The notes under the pieces: model-generated | What the model was told of the DNA's origin: nothing | Seen by the model: the letters and a program-made list of their open reading frames with translations, nothing else | Database searches by the model: none | Program-made: the position numbers and the translations under genes | In this document: positions 53,355-62,194 of the stretch, piece after piece | Layout of the letters: each line of letters starts with the position of its first letter | Position numbering within the stretch: the stretch's first letter is position 1 | Origin: Ectobacillus sp048976805 | GTDB lineage: Bacteria > Bacillota > Bacilli > Bacillales > Bacillaceae_G | NCBI GenBank assembly: GCA_048976805.1 | Contig: JBHGUR010000101.1 | Location: 1-64,000, forward strand | Length of the DNA: 64,000 nt | Direction: 5' to 3'

Positions 53355-53672
53355 ATGCTTTCCGATAAATTAAAGCTAACTGCAAAAGACATCTTGGAAA
53401 AGGAATTTAAAACAGGCATTCGCGGTTATCAGCAGGAAGAAGTAGATAAATTTTTAGACTTAGTGATTAAAGATTATGAAACGTTTCATCAGGAAATCGA
53501 AGTATTGCAGCAAGAAAATGCCCGTTTAAAACGGATGCTTGAGGAACAGAAGGTGAAGCAGCCGGCAGCGGTTCCAACACCGCCCCCTGTATATAACAAT
53601 ACGAATACAGACATTTTAAGGAGACTTTCCAATTTGGAGAAAGCCGTTTTCGGCAGCAAATTGTACGATTAA
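53355..53672 (+). CDS. gpsB: Cell-cycle regulator GpsB
   Basis: A 105-residue DivIVA-like coiled-coil protein that moves PBP1 between division septum and side wall. The membrane-binding N-terminus DKLKLTAKDILEKEFKTGIRGYQQEEVDKFLD has the conserved Tyr-Asp site for PBP binding, and a C-terminal trimer helix (ILRRLSNLEKAVFGSKLYD) follows a Pro-rich linker. ponA, a known partner, is in the same window. I chose ATG 53355 after GAGGTG. Confidence 0.96.
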   Translation: MLSDKLKLTAKDILEKEFKTGIRGYQQEEVDKFLDLVIKDYETFHQEIEVLQQENARLKRMLEEQKVKQPAAVPTPPPVYNNTNTDILRRLSNLEKAVFGSKLYD

Positions 53673-53704
53673 GAAATCGAAGTATTTTACATAGTCAAAA
53701 AAGG

Positions 53705-53733
53705 TTGCAACAAATTCATTTTTCTACTATACT
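53705..53733 (+). promoter_or_regulatory. Sigma-A promoter of rnpB
   Basis: TTGCAA (53705-53710), 17 bases and TATACT (53728-53733) lie 8 bases before the predicted RNA start. Confidence 0.75.
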
Positions 53734-53740
53734 AAAAGAC

Positions 53741-54145
53741 GTCATAACGTTTGGGTGGTCGCTGCAACGCAAGTTGTAGAGGAAAGTCCATGCTCGCACA
53801 GTCTGAGATGACTGTAGTGTTCGTGCCTAGCGAAGTCATAAGCTAGGGTATTCTGGCGCAAAGCTGGATTAACGGCGGGGAAACAGCCTAAGTCTTCGGA
53901 TATGGCTGGAATACCCTGAAAGTGCCACAGTGACGGAGTCCCGGAAGAAATGACGGGAGTGGAACGAGGTAAACCCCACGAGCGAGAAACCCAAATCATG
54001 GTAGGGGCACCTTCTCCAAGGAAATGAACGAGGGAGAAGGACAGACGTCATGTCTGTAGATAGATGATCGCCGCCGGAGTACGAGGCGGGAGCCGCTTGC
54101 AGTACAAAGGTACAGAACATGGCTTACAAAACGTTATGAACCCAA
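53741..54145 (+). ncRNA. rnpB: RNase P RNA, class B
   Basis: The catalytic RNA of RNase P, which trims the 5' leader of tRNA precursors. It has the conserved blocks GAGGAAAGTCCATGCTCGCAC, GTGCCTAGCGAAGTCATAAG, GAAAGTGCCACAGTGACG, GTGGAACGAGGTAAACCCC and ACAGAACATGGCTTACAAAACGTT, arranged as in the B. subtilis (type B) RNA. The ends ACGTTTGGG and CAAAACGTTATGAACCC pair. Its position after gpsB is the usual one. Confidence 0.97.
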
Positions 54146-54157
54146 CGTCTAATAAGT

Positions 54158-54190
54158 AAAGCTCTCCTTAAAAAGGAGAGCTTTTTATTT
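54158..54190 (+). terminator. Terminator after rnpB
   Basis: AAGCTCTCCTT pairs with AAGGAGAGCTT and is followed by TTTATTT. Confidence 0.92.
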
Positions 54191-54192
54191 GA

Positions 54193-54374
54193 GGGCAAAA
54201 AGCGCTTTCGCGCGGAGAACCTCTGCCTTCCGGAGCTGGGCGAGCCGGCTCCACTTTTCATGGTGTGTCTAGTTGCGCCAGCTAAGAATCTTCGCCCATA
54301 AAGGCAAAAAGCGCCTTTTTTGGTCGAAGAACCTTATCTTCTGCGCCTGAACGAGCCGGCTCCACTTTTCTTGG
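54193..54374. repeat. Two direct copies of a 70-base segment
   Basis: Copy 1 (54193-54264) and copy 2 (54302-54374) share GGCAAAAAGCGC at the start and GAGCCGGCTCCACTTTTC with TGGT at the end, with a variable middle (about 75 per cent alike by eye). Copy 1 holds CTTTCGCGCGGAGAACC and copy 2 CTTTTTTGGTCGAAGAACC. The segment between them (GTGCGCCAGCTAAG-like) resembles repeat sequences seen between genes in Bacillus. No protein is encoded. Confidence 0.65.
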
Positions 54375-54438
54375 TAGTATGTGATTTGTAGATATGAGTT
54401 AAAATGGTAAGGAAGTTTTTGTTGTTAGGAGAATGTAT

Positions 54439-55575
54439 ATGGGCAAAATTACATTGATTGCCACCGCCGCTATGGGGCTGGAGGCCCTTGTGGCGCGAGA
54501 GGTGCGCGATCTCGGGTACGAATGTCAGGTGGATAATGGCAAAGTTACGTTTCAGGCGGATGCAGAAGCGATTTGCCGCACGAATTTATGGTTGCGCACT
54601 GCCGACCGCGTAAAGATTAAAGTCGGGGAATTTAAGGCAACGACCTTTGATGAATTATTTGAGAAAACAAAGGCGCTTAACTGGGGCGATTATATTCCAG
54701 AAAACGCTGAATTTCCTGTTGTGGGAAAGTCTGTAAAATCGAAGCTGTTTAGCGTTTCTGACTGCCAAGGCATTGTAAAAAAAGCAGTCGTGGAAAAACT
54801 GAAACATACATACAAACGTACTACATGGTTTGAAGAAACAGGCCCTTTATATCGGATTGAAGTATCATTGTTAAAAGATATCGCTACGCTTACGATTGAT
54901 ACGAGCGGCGTTGGTTTGCATAAACGCGGCTATCGGGTCGGGCAGGGGGAAGCACCGTTGAAAGAAACGCTGGCAGCAGCGCTTATTATGCTTACTAATT
55001 GGAAGCCGGATCGCCCATTTGTTGATCCATTTTGCGGGTCCGGTACGATTCCGATTGAAGCTGCATTAATCGGGCAAAATATTGCGCCGGGATTTAATCG
55101 CGAGTTTGCAGCTGATGCTTGGGAATGGATTGGCAGGGAGCGCTGGAATCGCGCGCGTGAGGAAGTAGAGGATAGAGCGAATTATGACCAGCAACTTTAT
55201 ATAGTCGGTTCTGATATCGACCACCGTATGGTTCAAATTGCACAGGATAATGCTGATGAGGTCGGGCTTGGAGATTTAGTGACATTTAAGCAAATGCAAG
55301 TAAAAGATTTTACAACAAAAGAGGAATACGGCTATGTCGTGACGAATCCTCCATACGGGGAACGTTTAAGTGAAAAGCCTTTAGTGGAGAAGCTGTATAT
55401 GGATATGGGACGCGTATTTGGCAAGCTTGATACATGGTCGGTGTATGTGATGACAAGCCATGAGCAATTTGAAACGTATTATGGAAAGCCGGCATCTAAG
55501 AAGCGCAAGCTGTTTAATGGCTTCATTAAAACAGATTATTATCAATATTTCGGCAAGCGCCCCCCGAGGGAGTAG
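54439..55575 (+). CDS. ypsC: THUMP-domain rRNA methyltransferase YpsC
   Basis: A 378-residue protein with a ferredoxin-like/THUMP RNA-binding N-terminus (residues 1-155) and a SAM-dependent methyltransferase domain. The methyltransferase motifs are VDPFCGSGTIPIEAALIG and TNPPYGERL, the latter typical of guanine-N2 methylation of RNA; relatives of E. coli RlmL modify 23S rRNA. I chose ATG 54439, six bases after TAGGAGA; ATG 54433 is too near that site. Confidence 0.93.
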   Translation: MGKITLIATAAMGLEALVAREVRDLGYECQVDNGKVTFQADAEAICRTNLWLRTADRVKIKVGEFKATTFDELFEKTKALNWGDYIPENAEFPVVGKSVKSKLFSVSDCQGIVKKAVVEKLKHTYKRTTWFEETGPLYRIEVSLLKDIATLTIDTSGVGLHKRGYRVGQGEAPLKETLAAALIMLTNWKPDRPFVDPFCGSGTIPIEAALIGQNIAPGFNREFAADAWEWIGRERWNRAREEVEDRANYDQQLYIVGSDIDHRMVQIAQDNADEVGLGDLVTFKQMQVKDFTTKEEYGYVVTNPPYGERLSEKPLVEKLYMDMGRVFGKLDTWSVYVMTSHEQFETYYGKPASKKRKLFNGFIKTDYYQYFGKRPPRE

Positions 55576-55639
55576 AATAAAACCTTCTTAAAGTACGTAT
55601 ACTGTTTACTATGTTACGTGCTTTAAGGGAGGTTTATTG

Positions 55640-55828
55640 ATGATGGGGAATTACTCAGAATTTGATATTATTCAAAAAGCAATCCATCATACATATCATC
55701 TATTGGAAAGAGATGATACGGCAACAGCGGCGGTATATGAACTGAAAAGTGCGAGGGAGCAATATTTGCAGGCGTTGTCACATAGAACGCTAATTGATGC
55801 GCACTATTTAAAATTCATTGTCAAGTAA
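55640..55828 (+). CDS. Uncharacterised 62-residue protein
   Basis: A small soluble protein starting MMGNYSEFDIIQKAIHHTYH and ending YLKFIVK, mostly helical. I do not recognise its family. The start at 55640 follows AGGGAGG at 7 bases (TTG 55637 and ATG 55643 are nearby alternatives). It is 64 bases after ypsC and followed by a strong terminator, so it behaves like a real gene of its own or the end of the ypsC unit. Confidence 0.7.
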   Translation: MMGNYSEFDIIQKAIHHTYHLLERDDTATAAVYELKSAREQYLQALSHRTLIDAHYLKFIVK

Positions 55829-55866
55829 AAAGTTTTCCGATTCAGGAAAACTTTTTACGTTTTTTT
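55827..55866 (+). terminator. Terminator before ypvA
   Basis: A 12-bp stem, AAAAAGTTTTCC with GGAAAACTTTTT, is followed within a few bases by a T-run. Confidence 0.88.
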
Positions 55867-55899
55867 AATGCAGGAGATAGTTGGAGGAGAATGACATTG

Positions 55900-57834
55900 A
55901 TGAGAGAGAGGCTGCCTTTTGAAGTAGGAAAGCAAGACAATTTTTTTGATAAGTTAAACGAATGGATTGGGGATGTATTTTACGATATTTTGCCGGACGC
56001 CGGATTTGAAATGCGCGATGAACAAATCTTTATGGCATTTCAGCTTGATCGCACTTTCCGCGAAAAGAAAGTAACGTTTGCAGAAGCAGGCGTGGGTACT
56101 GGAAAAACAATTGTATACTTGCTGTATGCAATCTGCTATGCGCGTTATATAGGAAAGCCGGCAATTGTTGCGTGCGCAGACGAAACGCTCATTGAACAGC
56201 TTGTAAAGGAAGAAGGCGACATTGCAAAATTGTCCAAGGCGCTTGGACTTACAATTGATGTTCGTCTTGCCAAGTCCATGGACAATTATTTATGTTTAAA
56301 AAAGATTGAAGACGTTATGGAAGGGTATCCGTCAGAAGCGATTGAGGATGTATATGATAGCTTGCCTGAATTTGTGTTTGAAAACGGCACATTGCAGTCG
56401 TTTCATTATTACGGAGACCGAAAAGAATATCCGGCTCTAAGCGATGAAGAATGGTCGCAAATTTCTTGGGACTATTTCCAAGATTGTTTTACGTGCGAGA
56501 AGCGCCACCGTTGCGGACAAACGCTATCCCGCGAGCATTACCGCAAAGCGGCAGACTTAATCATTTGTTCCCAAGATTTCTACATGGAACATATTTGGAC
56601 GTACGAAGCGCGCAAAAGGGAAGGGCAAATGCCGCTTCTTCCCGAGGGAAGTTGCGTCGTGTTTGATGAAGGGCATCTTGTAGAATATGCGGCGCAAAAG
56701 GCTCTCACCTATCGTTTAAAGCAAAGCGTGATGGAGGGGCTGCTGACGAGAGTGTTGCAAAATGATGTTCGTGAAGAATTCGCACAATTAATTGAAGACT
56801 CAATTTGGCAAACGGGAGAATTTTTCCATACTCTTAAAGAGCATACGCGGGAAATTCTGGGATCGGATCGCTTGGAGCTTGTTAATGCGGAGCCGCTCGT
56901 TCACGAGGCTAAAAAGCTGTACAAAAAGGTTGAAGAAATTGGCGAAGCGCTTGTATTTGAGAGCGAAATGTATACGATAGACCAATATGATTTGAAAATT
57001 GTGGACGAGCATTTAGATATGCTAGAGCACTCTCTCAAATTATTTATTCACGAACAAAAAGTAATCACATGGGCTGAGGAAGGAGATGGCTCGCTGACGC
57101 TTGTTATTATGCCGCGGGCGGTGGAAGAGGTACTGAAGGAAAAAGTGTTCTCCAAGAATATTCCGTTTGTGTTCTCATCTGCTACTTTATCGGAAAATAA
57201 ATCTTTCTCCTTTATCGCAAAAACATTGGGAATTGAGGAGTATTTATCCTTCTCGGTCGCTTCTCCGTTTGATTATGAGGAGCAAATGGAAATGTTCTTG
57301 CCAACATTTTCCGAGGAAAATTTATTCTCAAAGAAATTGCAATATACAATGAAAGAAATTGAAAAAACAAAAGGGCGGACGCTCATTTTATTCCGCACAA
57401 AACAGGAACTGCAAATGTTCAAAGAAGAAGCAGAAAAGCAAGGAACAGCTGTGCCGTTCTTATTTGAGGGAGACCGCGAAATTAGCGAGCTTGTTTCCCG
57501 TTTTCAAAACGAAGAGGAGACGGTGCTTTGTGCGGTGCATCTATGGGAAGGGCTCGATATTCCAGGCGCTTCATTGTCGCATGTTATTATTTGGTCGCTT
57601 CCGTTTCCGCCAAACGACCCGGTTTTCGAAGCGAAGCGCAAACATGCCGATGATGCTTTTGCAGAGGTCGATTTGCCATATATGCTTCTCCGTTTGCGCC
57701 AAGGAATTGGGCGCTTAATCCGAACGAGCGAGGACCGGGGGCATATTTCTATTTTTCTTATGGAACATGAAGATCCGGCAGTATTAGAAAAGATTCAAGG
57801 TATATTGCCAGTTGAGGGGCACGTGATACAATAA
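55900..57834 (+). CDS. ypvA: DinG/XPD-type ATP-dependent DNA helicase
   Basis: A 644-residue superfamily 2 helicase without the exonuclease domain of dinG. Walker A is AEAGVGTGKT (about 62-71) and the Walker B DEGH is near residue 255. Four cysteines (YLCL, then CFTC and HRCG) lie between motifs I and II where XPD-type helicases bind an iron-sulfur cluster. The C-terminal arginine-finger region QGIGRLIRTSEDRG is intact. It probably unwinds DNA 5' to 3'. I chose ATG 55900; ATG 55891 and TTG 55897 also follow GGAGGAG. Confidence 0.92.
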   Translation: MRERLPFEVGKQDNFFDKLNEWIGDVFYDILPDAGFEMRDEQIFMAFQLDRTFREKKVTFAEAGVGTGKTIVYLLYAICYARYIGKPAIVACADETLIEQLVKEEGDIAKLSKALGLTIDVRLAKSMDNYLCLKKIEDVMEGYPSEAIEDVYDSLPEFVFENGTLQSFHYYGDRKEYPALSDEEWSQISWDYFQDCFTCEKRHRCGQTLSREHYRKAADLIICSQDFYMEHIWTYEARKREGQMPLLPEGSCVVFDEGHLVEYAAQKALTYRLKQSVMEGLLTRVLQNDVREEFAQLIEDSIWQTGEFFHTLKEHTREILGSDRLELVNAEPLVHEAKKLYKKVEEIGEALVFESEMYTIDQYDLKIVDEHLDMLEHSLKLFIHEQKVITWAEEGDGSLTLVIMPRAVEEVLKEKVFSKNIPFVFSSATLSENKSFSFIAKTLGIEEYLSFSVASPFDYEEQMEMFLPTFSEENLFSKKLQYTMKEIEKTKGRTLILFRTKQELQMFKEEAEKQGTAVPFLFEGDREISELVSRFQNEEETVLCAVHLWEGLDIPGASLSHVIIWSLPFPPNDPVFEAKRKHADDAFAEVDLPYMLLRLRQGIGRLIRTSEDRGHISIFLMEHEDPAVLEKIQGILPVEGHVIQ

Positions 57835-57859
57835 GCTTGGCGAATGCCAAGCTTATTGT
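57829..57859. other. Perfect hairpin at the end of ypvA without T-run
   Basis: CAATAAGCTTGGC pairs perfectly with GCCAAGCTTATTG around GAAT and includes the ypvA stop codon. TATGG, not T residues, follows, so it may act as a transcript-end stabiliser or a weak terminator. Confidence 0.6.
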
Positions 57860-57891
57860 ATGGAAGCATACTATGGAAAAGGGGGATTTCG

Positions 57892-59409
57892 ATGGCTGTT
57901 GTACATAAGGCGGAACAAGAGTTTTTAGCTTATGTCAAAAAGATGATGGACTACGAAGAGGCGCTCAATCTGATGTTTTGGGATTTGCGTACGGGAGCGC
58001 CAAAAAATGGTGTAGAGCAGCGTTCAGATGTCATTGGTATGCTGTCCACCGAAGTATTTAACATGTCTACTTCCAAAGAAATGGAGAACTATTTAAAAGC
58101 GTTAGAGGAGTTTGCGAAAGAGGGGCAGCTTTCAAAGAAGACGGTGAAAGTAGCAGAAGTATGCCGGAAAGATTTTGACCGCAATAGAAAAATCCCGGAA
58201 AAGGAATATACTGAATACGTTAAGCTGCAGGCGAGGGCTGAAAGTGTGTGGGAAACGGCAAAAGAAAAAGCGGATTTTGAAATGTTTCGCCCTTATTTAG
58301 AAAAAATTGTGGAATTTAAAAAGAAATTTGTTTCTTATTGGGGGTATAAACAATATAAGTATGATACGCTGCTAGATATGTACGAACCCGGAATGACAGT
58401 TGAAGTGTTGGACCGCGTGTTTGGGCAGCTGCGCGAGCGAATCGTTCCGCTTGTGAAGCAAGTTGCTGCGTCAAAAAAAGAATTGAAAACGGCTCCACTA
58501 ACTGCGTATTTCCCAAAAGAGAAACAACGGGAATTTAGCTTGGAACTATTAAAGCAGCTCGGTTATAACTTTCAAGCAGGCCGTTTGGATGATACGGTCC
58601 ATCCGTTTGCGATCACATTAAATCCGGGCGATGTACGCATTACGACGAAATATGATGAATACGATTTTCGTACCGCTGTATTTGGAACGATTCATGAATG
58701 CGGCCATGCGGTGTATGAACAAAATATTTCTAAAGATCTCATTGGCACGCCGCTTTGTGACGGGACTTCGATGGGGATCCATGAATCGCAATCGCTCTTT
58801 TTTGAAAACTTTATCGGGCGCAATAAGCAATTTTGGAAGAAAAACTATGATTTGCTAAAGACATATGCGAACGGTCAATTTGACAATGTTACTCTTGATG
58901 AGTTTTACGATGCCATCAATGAGTCCAAGCCGTCATATATCCGGATTGAAGCAGATGAATTAACATATCCTTTACATATAATGGTACGTTATGAAATTGA
59001 AAAAGGCTTATTTGACGGAGACATAGAAGTAAAGGACTTACCGAATGTGTGGAATGAGAAAATGGAGGAATATTTAGGCATTCGTCCAGAAAATGACGCA
59101 AAGGGTGTGCTGCAGGACGTGCATTGGGCTGGAGGAGATTTTGGTTATTTTCCTTCCTATGCACTCGGCTATATGTATGCTGCCCAATTTAAACGGACGT
59201 TGCAATCGGACATTCCGAATTTTGACCAATTGTTGGAGCAAGGAAATATCGAGCCAATTCGTAAGTGGCTGACAGAGCATATTCATCGTTTTGGCAAGAT
59301 GAAAAAGCCGCTGGAAATTCTTCGTGACGTGACAGGCGAAGATCTTAACGCAAATTACTTAGCGGATTATTTAGAAATGAAATATAAAGAGATTTATGGA
59401 TTAGTGTAA
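57892..59409 (+). CDS. ypwA: Family M32 carboxypeptidase (thermostable type)
   Basis: A 505-residue zinc metallocarboxypeptidase that removes C-terminal amino acids one at a time. The active-site HEXXH is in IHECGHAVYEQ (about 268-272), with the downstream SMGIHESQSLFFEN and the PSYALGYMYAAQ motif of M32 enzymes. It is cytoplasmic with no signal. I chose ATG 57892 after AAAAGGGGGAT; ATG 57844 would overlap the hairpin. A bidirectional terminator separates it from the oxidase genes. Confidence 0.96.
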   Translation: MAVVHKAEQEFLAYVKKMMDYEEALNLMFWDLRTGAPKNGVEQRSDVIGMLSTEVFNMSTSKEMENYLKALEEFAKEGQLSKKTVKVAEVCRKDFDRNRKIPEKEYTEYVKLQARAESVWETAKEKADFEMFRPYLEKIVEFKKKFVSYWGYKQYKYDTLLDMYEPGMTVEVLDRVFGQLRERIVPLVKQVAASKKELKTAPLTAYFPKEKQREFSLELLKQLGYNFQAGRLDDTVHPFAITLNPGDVRITTKYDEYDFRTAVFGTIHECGHAVYEQNISKDLIGTPLCDGTSMGIHESQSLFFENFIGRNKQFWKKNYDLLKTYANGQFDNVTLDEFYDAINESKPSYIRIEADELTYPLHIMVRYEIEKGLFDGDIEVKDLPNVWNEKMEEYLGIRPENDAKGVLQDVHWAGGDFGYFPSYALGYMYAAQFKRTLQSDIPNFDQLLEQGNIEPIRKWLTEHIHRFGKMKKPLEILRDVTGEDLNANYLADYLEMKYKEIYGLV

Positions 59410-59410
59410 A

Positions 59411-59446
59411 AAACGAGCGCGGGAGATGTCCCGCGCTCAGTTTTTC
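59411..59446. terminator. Bidirectional terminator between ypwA and the ba3 oxidase genes
   Basis: The perfect GC-rich stem GAGCGCGGG with CCCGCGCTC has an A-rich left flank and a T-rich right flank (GTTTTT), so it serves both converging units. Confidence 0.9.
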
Positions 59447-61086
59447 TACCATAATTTATATCCTTTCGAGCCCGGAGGCGCATTTTGAATCATATCAATA
59501 AACGGAATCGTGTAAGCGAACAAAATTAAAGCAACAGTAATGCCAATCCACAGCTTCCAGTTTTCAAGAATAAGCGGTGTAGGTTCGGAAGCATCGGCTA
59601 CTTCTCCTACCGGAAATTCTGTTTCACCTTTAGGTGCAAAGAATGCCAAATCAATGAAAATAATAAGTGCCATGATGATACCGACAAACAAAATAGCTCC
59701 GCCGACTGCCTGTGCAATTTGATACGGAATCCATTCAAGAGCTTGCTGCGCGTTGCCGTAAGTAGAGAAGGAGGAACGGCGCGGCGCTCCTAATAATCCG
59801 GCGAAATGCATTGACGCAGACATAAAGAACATGCCGACTGCCCATACGCAAGTTTGAATAATGGCGAATTTATTCATTTCTTTTGTTAATACGCGCCCTG
59901 TTAAATGCGGAATTAACCAATACGCAATGCCGAAGAATGTAAGAACAACCGAAGTGGCCAATGTCAAATGGAAGTGCCCCGTTACCCAAATCGTATTATG
60001 GACAACTTGGTTTAACTGGTGACTTGCGTTGACGAGTCCGCCGGCACCGGCAGGAATAAACATAAGCATACCGACAAATGGCGCGAAAAATCTTGCATCG
60101 TCCCAAGGAAGAACGCGGAACCAGCCAAATAATCCCGTTGCCCCTTTAGAACGTCCGTATTGTTCAAACGTTGCAAATAAAGAGAACGCGGTCATTAAAG
60201 ACGGAATAACAACCATAAATGTTAATACAACTTGCAAGTATTTCCAAGCAGGGTCGATACCAGGTTCTACAAGCTGGTGGTGAAATCCAACCGGAATCGA
60301 GAATAGCAAGAATAAAATAAATGATAAACGAGCTAATGAATCACTGAAAATTTTGCCGCCAATAACTTTTGGGATAATAACATACCAAGCCATATATGCA
60401 GGCAATAGCCAGAAATATACGAGCGGGTGGCCGAAGTACCAGAATAGCGTCCGGCTGACGAGAACATCGATCTTATCGACAAACCCGAGGCTCCAAGGAA
60501 GAAATTGCACAAGCACAGTTGCGGCAACTCCTAATGTCGCAACAAGCCATAAAAGCATCGTCATGACCGCCATAAAGCTTAGCAATGGGCCGACTTGCCC
60601 TTTGTTTTGCTTCTTCCATGCGCGGTAGTGGGCAAACATCGCAAATCCGCTCACCCAGCTTCCGACAATCACGAGTGTAAGGCCGATATAAAAGCCAGGG
60701 TGCGCCTTAAGAGGTGCATAAAAGGTATAAAGAACAGTCGCCTTATTCAATAGGATAAATACAGCCGTAATAGCAGTTCCGATTGTCATGAGCCAAAAGC
60801 CAATCCAACCTGTTTTGCGAACAGCGTTTGCAAGCGTTCCTGCTGTTTTGCTCACGCTTGCGAATAGAAAACCGACAATAAAGAAAGTAGTTAAAACGAG
60901 CCCGAGTAATACGCCATGAACCGTTAACACTTGATAATAGCCAATCCCTGCAGGCAAATTGAATTTTCCGGAACGAACCAATACTTGAAGCAAGCCGCAT
61001 AGGCCGCCGAGAAATAGCGCTATGTAGGCAACGTGCATATGGGCCATCGCCAGCTTCGCGTCTTTTGGATGTACTTTACTCATCAT
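59446..61086 (-). CDS. cbaA: ba3-type cytochrome c oxidase subunit I
   Basis: A 546-residue membrane protein with about 13 helices, the catalytic subunit of a b(o/a)3-type terminal oxidase. It carries the haem and copper histidines: AHMHVAYIALF and FGHPLVYFWLLPAY (Cu-B helix), and WVTGHFHLTLATSVVLTFFG (haem ligands). The start ATG (61086) overlaps the subunit II stop and has AAAGGTGGTGG upstream. It acts as a high-affinity oxidase beside the aa3 type in such bacteria. Confidence 0.95.
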   Translation of the reverse strand: MMSKVHPKDAKLAMAHMHVAYIALFLGGLCGLLQVLVRSGKFNLPAGIGYYQVLTVHGVLLGLVLTTFFIVGFLFASVSKTAGTLANAVRKTGWIGFWLMTIGTAITAVFILLNKATVLYTFYAPLKAHPGFYIGLTLVIVGSWVSGFAMFAHYRAWKKQNKGQVGPLLSFMAVMTMLLWLVATLGVAATVLVQFLPWSLGFVDKIDVLVSRTLFWYFGHPLVYFWLLPAYMAWYVIIPKVIGGKIFSDSLARLSFILFLLFSIPVGFHHQLVEPGIDPAWKYLQVVLTFMVVIPSLMTAFSLFATFEQYGRSKGATGLFGWFRVLPWDDARFFAPFVGMLMFIPAGAGGLVNASHQLNQVVHNTIWVTGHFHLTLATSVVLTFFGIAYWLIPHLTGRVLTKEMNKFAIIQTCVWAVGMFFMSASMHFAGLLGAPRRSSFSTYGNAQQALEWIPYQIAQAVGGAILFVGIIMALIIFIDLAFFAPKGETEFPVGEVADASEPTPLILENWKLWIGITVALILFAYTIPFIDMIQNAPPGSKGYKLW

Positions 61087-61556
61087 TTGTCCACCACCTT
61101 TACTTTCGCACTCATCATGTGATGACCTGTGCCGCAATATTCGTTACAAAGAATTAAATATTCGCCAGTTTTGTCAAATACTTGTGATGCGGTGCTTACA
61201 TAGCCCGGTTCTAGCATCATATTTACGTTTGTTCCGGCAATCTCAAAGCCGTGAACGACATCCTTTGTCGTTACGACAAAATCGACCTTTGCCCCTTTAG
61301 GAACTTCAATAACATTTGGAGTAAATGAGAACGCTTGTGTCACAATTGTAACTTGATAATGATTGTCGCCAACCTTTTTAACGCCCGGTTTGTCAAACGG
61401 AGGAGTAACGTCCACTTTTTCCGGGTCAATTGTCGTTAAGCAGCTTGGCGGCTGATTGCCCATATAAAAGGCACTAACACCGATTACACCTAAAAACAAG
61501 AACAGCGCACTAATTCCGAAAATAAGCCATATCTTTTCGTACTTATGCAAGTGCAT
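61083..61556 (-). CDS. cbaB: ba3-type cytochrome c oxidase subunit II
   Basis: A 157-residue protein with one N-terminal membrane helix and an external cupredoxin domain. The dinuclear Cu-A site is His102, Cys137, Cys141, His145 and Met148 in CNEYCGTGHHMM. It has no cytochrome c domain, unlike CtaC of the caa3 oxidase, which supports the ba3 assignment. The stop overlaps the subunit I start by four bases. Confidence 0.96.
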   Translation of the reverse strand: MHLHKYEKIWLIFGISALFLFLGVIGVSAFYMGNQPPSCLTTIDPEKVDVTPPFDKPGVKKVGDNHYQVTIVTQAFSFTPNVIEVPKGAKVDFVVTTKDVVHGFEIAGTNVNMMLEPGYVSTASQVFDKTGEYLILCNEYCGTGHHMMSAKVKVVDK

Positions 61557-61580
61557 TTTGTTTCCCCCTTTTGTAGCGTA

Positions 61581-61727
61581 CTATAGCCGATTTAAAAAGA
61601 TTTGATATACACTAAACCAAGTAAAGATGAGAAAGAATCCTAGCAGGAAAACTGCAACCAATGTTCCTTTCAAAGATGATTTGTTTTCCAGCTTTGTTTT
61701 TTTCGTATGAATCTCCGGCTTTGCCAT
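61581..61727 (-). CDS. Cytochrome c oxidase subunit IIa (ba3 type)
   Basis: A 48-residue protein with a charged N-terminus (MAKPEIHTKKTKLENKS) and one membrane helix (LVAVFLLGFFLIFTWFSVYQ). It matches the single-helix subunit IIa of ba3 oxidases by size, composition and place, directly upstream of subunit II. On the minus strand, AGGAGGGGGAGAAAC precedes the ATG, a very strong ribosome binding site. The position of the stop is 25 bases before the subunit II start. Confidence 0.85.
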   Translation of the reverse strand: MAKPEIHTKKTKLENKSSLKGTLVAVFLLGFFLIFTWFSVYQIFLNRL

Positions 61728-61739
61728 GTTTCTCCCCCT

Positions 61740-62037
61740 CCTGTTTCGCGTGGATATATCTCATACTTTCATCATACAAAACATCATTATAATTTCTACA
61801 TGGTTACAGGGTGTTTCATAAATTGTTCATTGATACAATAAAAACTATGCGTATGTTGCAAAGTTGATATAATAGCGCTTTAGCCGTTTTTTCGCGTTCA
61901 ATATGTGAAGAAATTGTGAAGCGCTTGACGAATAAGTGAAAATATCCTTTTTGGAAAGAGCGAACGAAAATAGGGTATTTGTTGTTTTTTGTACGTCTTT
62001 TTTATAAAGCCCTCTAGCCAGGAAAGAAAAAGTACGC
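61740..62037. other. Divergent intergenic region between oxidase and xpt genes
   Basis: This AT-rich stretch must hold the minus-strand promoter for the oxidase operon and the promoter for xpt. For xpt, a TATAAT (62038-62043) with TAGCCA 17 bases upstream is a fair match. I see no other gene or structured element here. Confidence 0.5.
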
Positions 62038-62066
62038 TATAATGCAAACTATGAAACTAATAAGAG

Positions 62067-62137
62067 CACTCATATAATCGCGGGAATATGGCCCGCAAGT
62101 TTCTACCGAGTTACCGTAAATAACTCGACTATGAGTG
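62067..62137 (+). promoter_or_regulatory. Guanine (purine) riboswitch aptamer
   Basis: Closing stem CACTCAT with ATGAGTG (P1), then the P2 and P3 hairpins with conserved TATAAT, TTTCTACC and CGTAAAT loop elements are all present. The specificity base in GACTATGAGTG is C (62129), which binds guanine or hypoxanthine; adenine riboswitches have T there. It should turn off xpt-pbuX when purine bases are plentiful. Confidence 0.97.
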
Positions 62138-62194
62138 GGGACGGACGCTTTTGCACGCTGCATTTTACAATTAGGTATAATGCAGCGCGTTTAA

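Noticed and set aside
59446..61727. Oxidase genes considered as recently acquired because of their opposite strand
   Set aside because: Codon use and base composition look like the neighbours, and terminators and spacing are regular, so nothing shows recent transfer.
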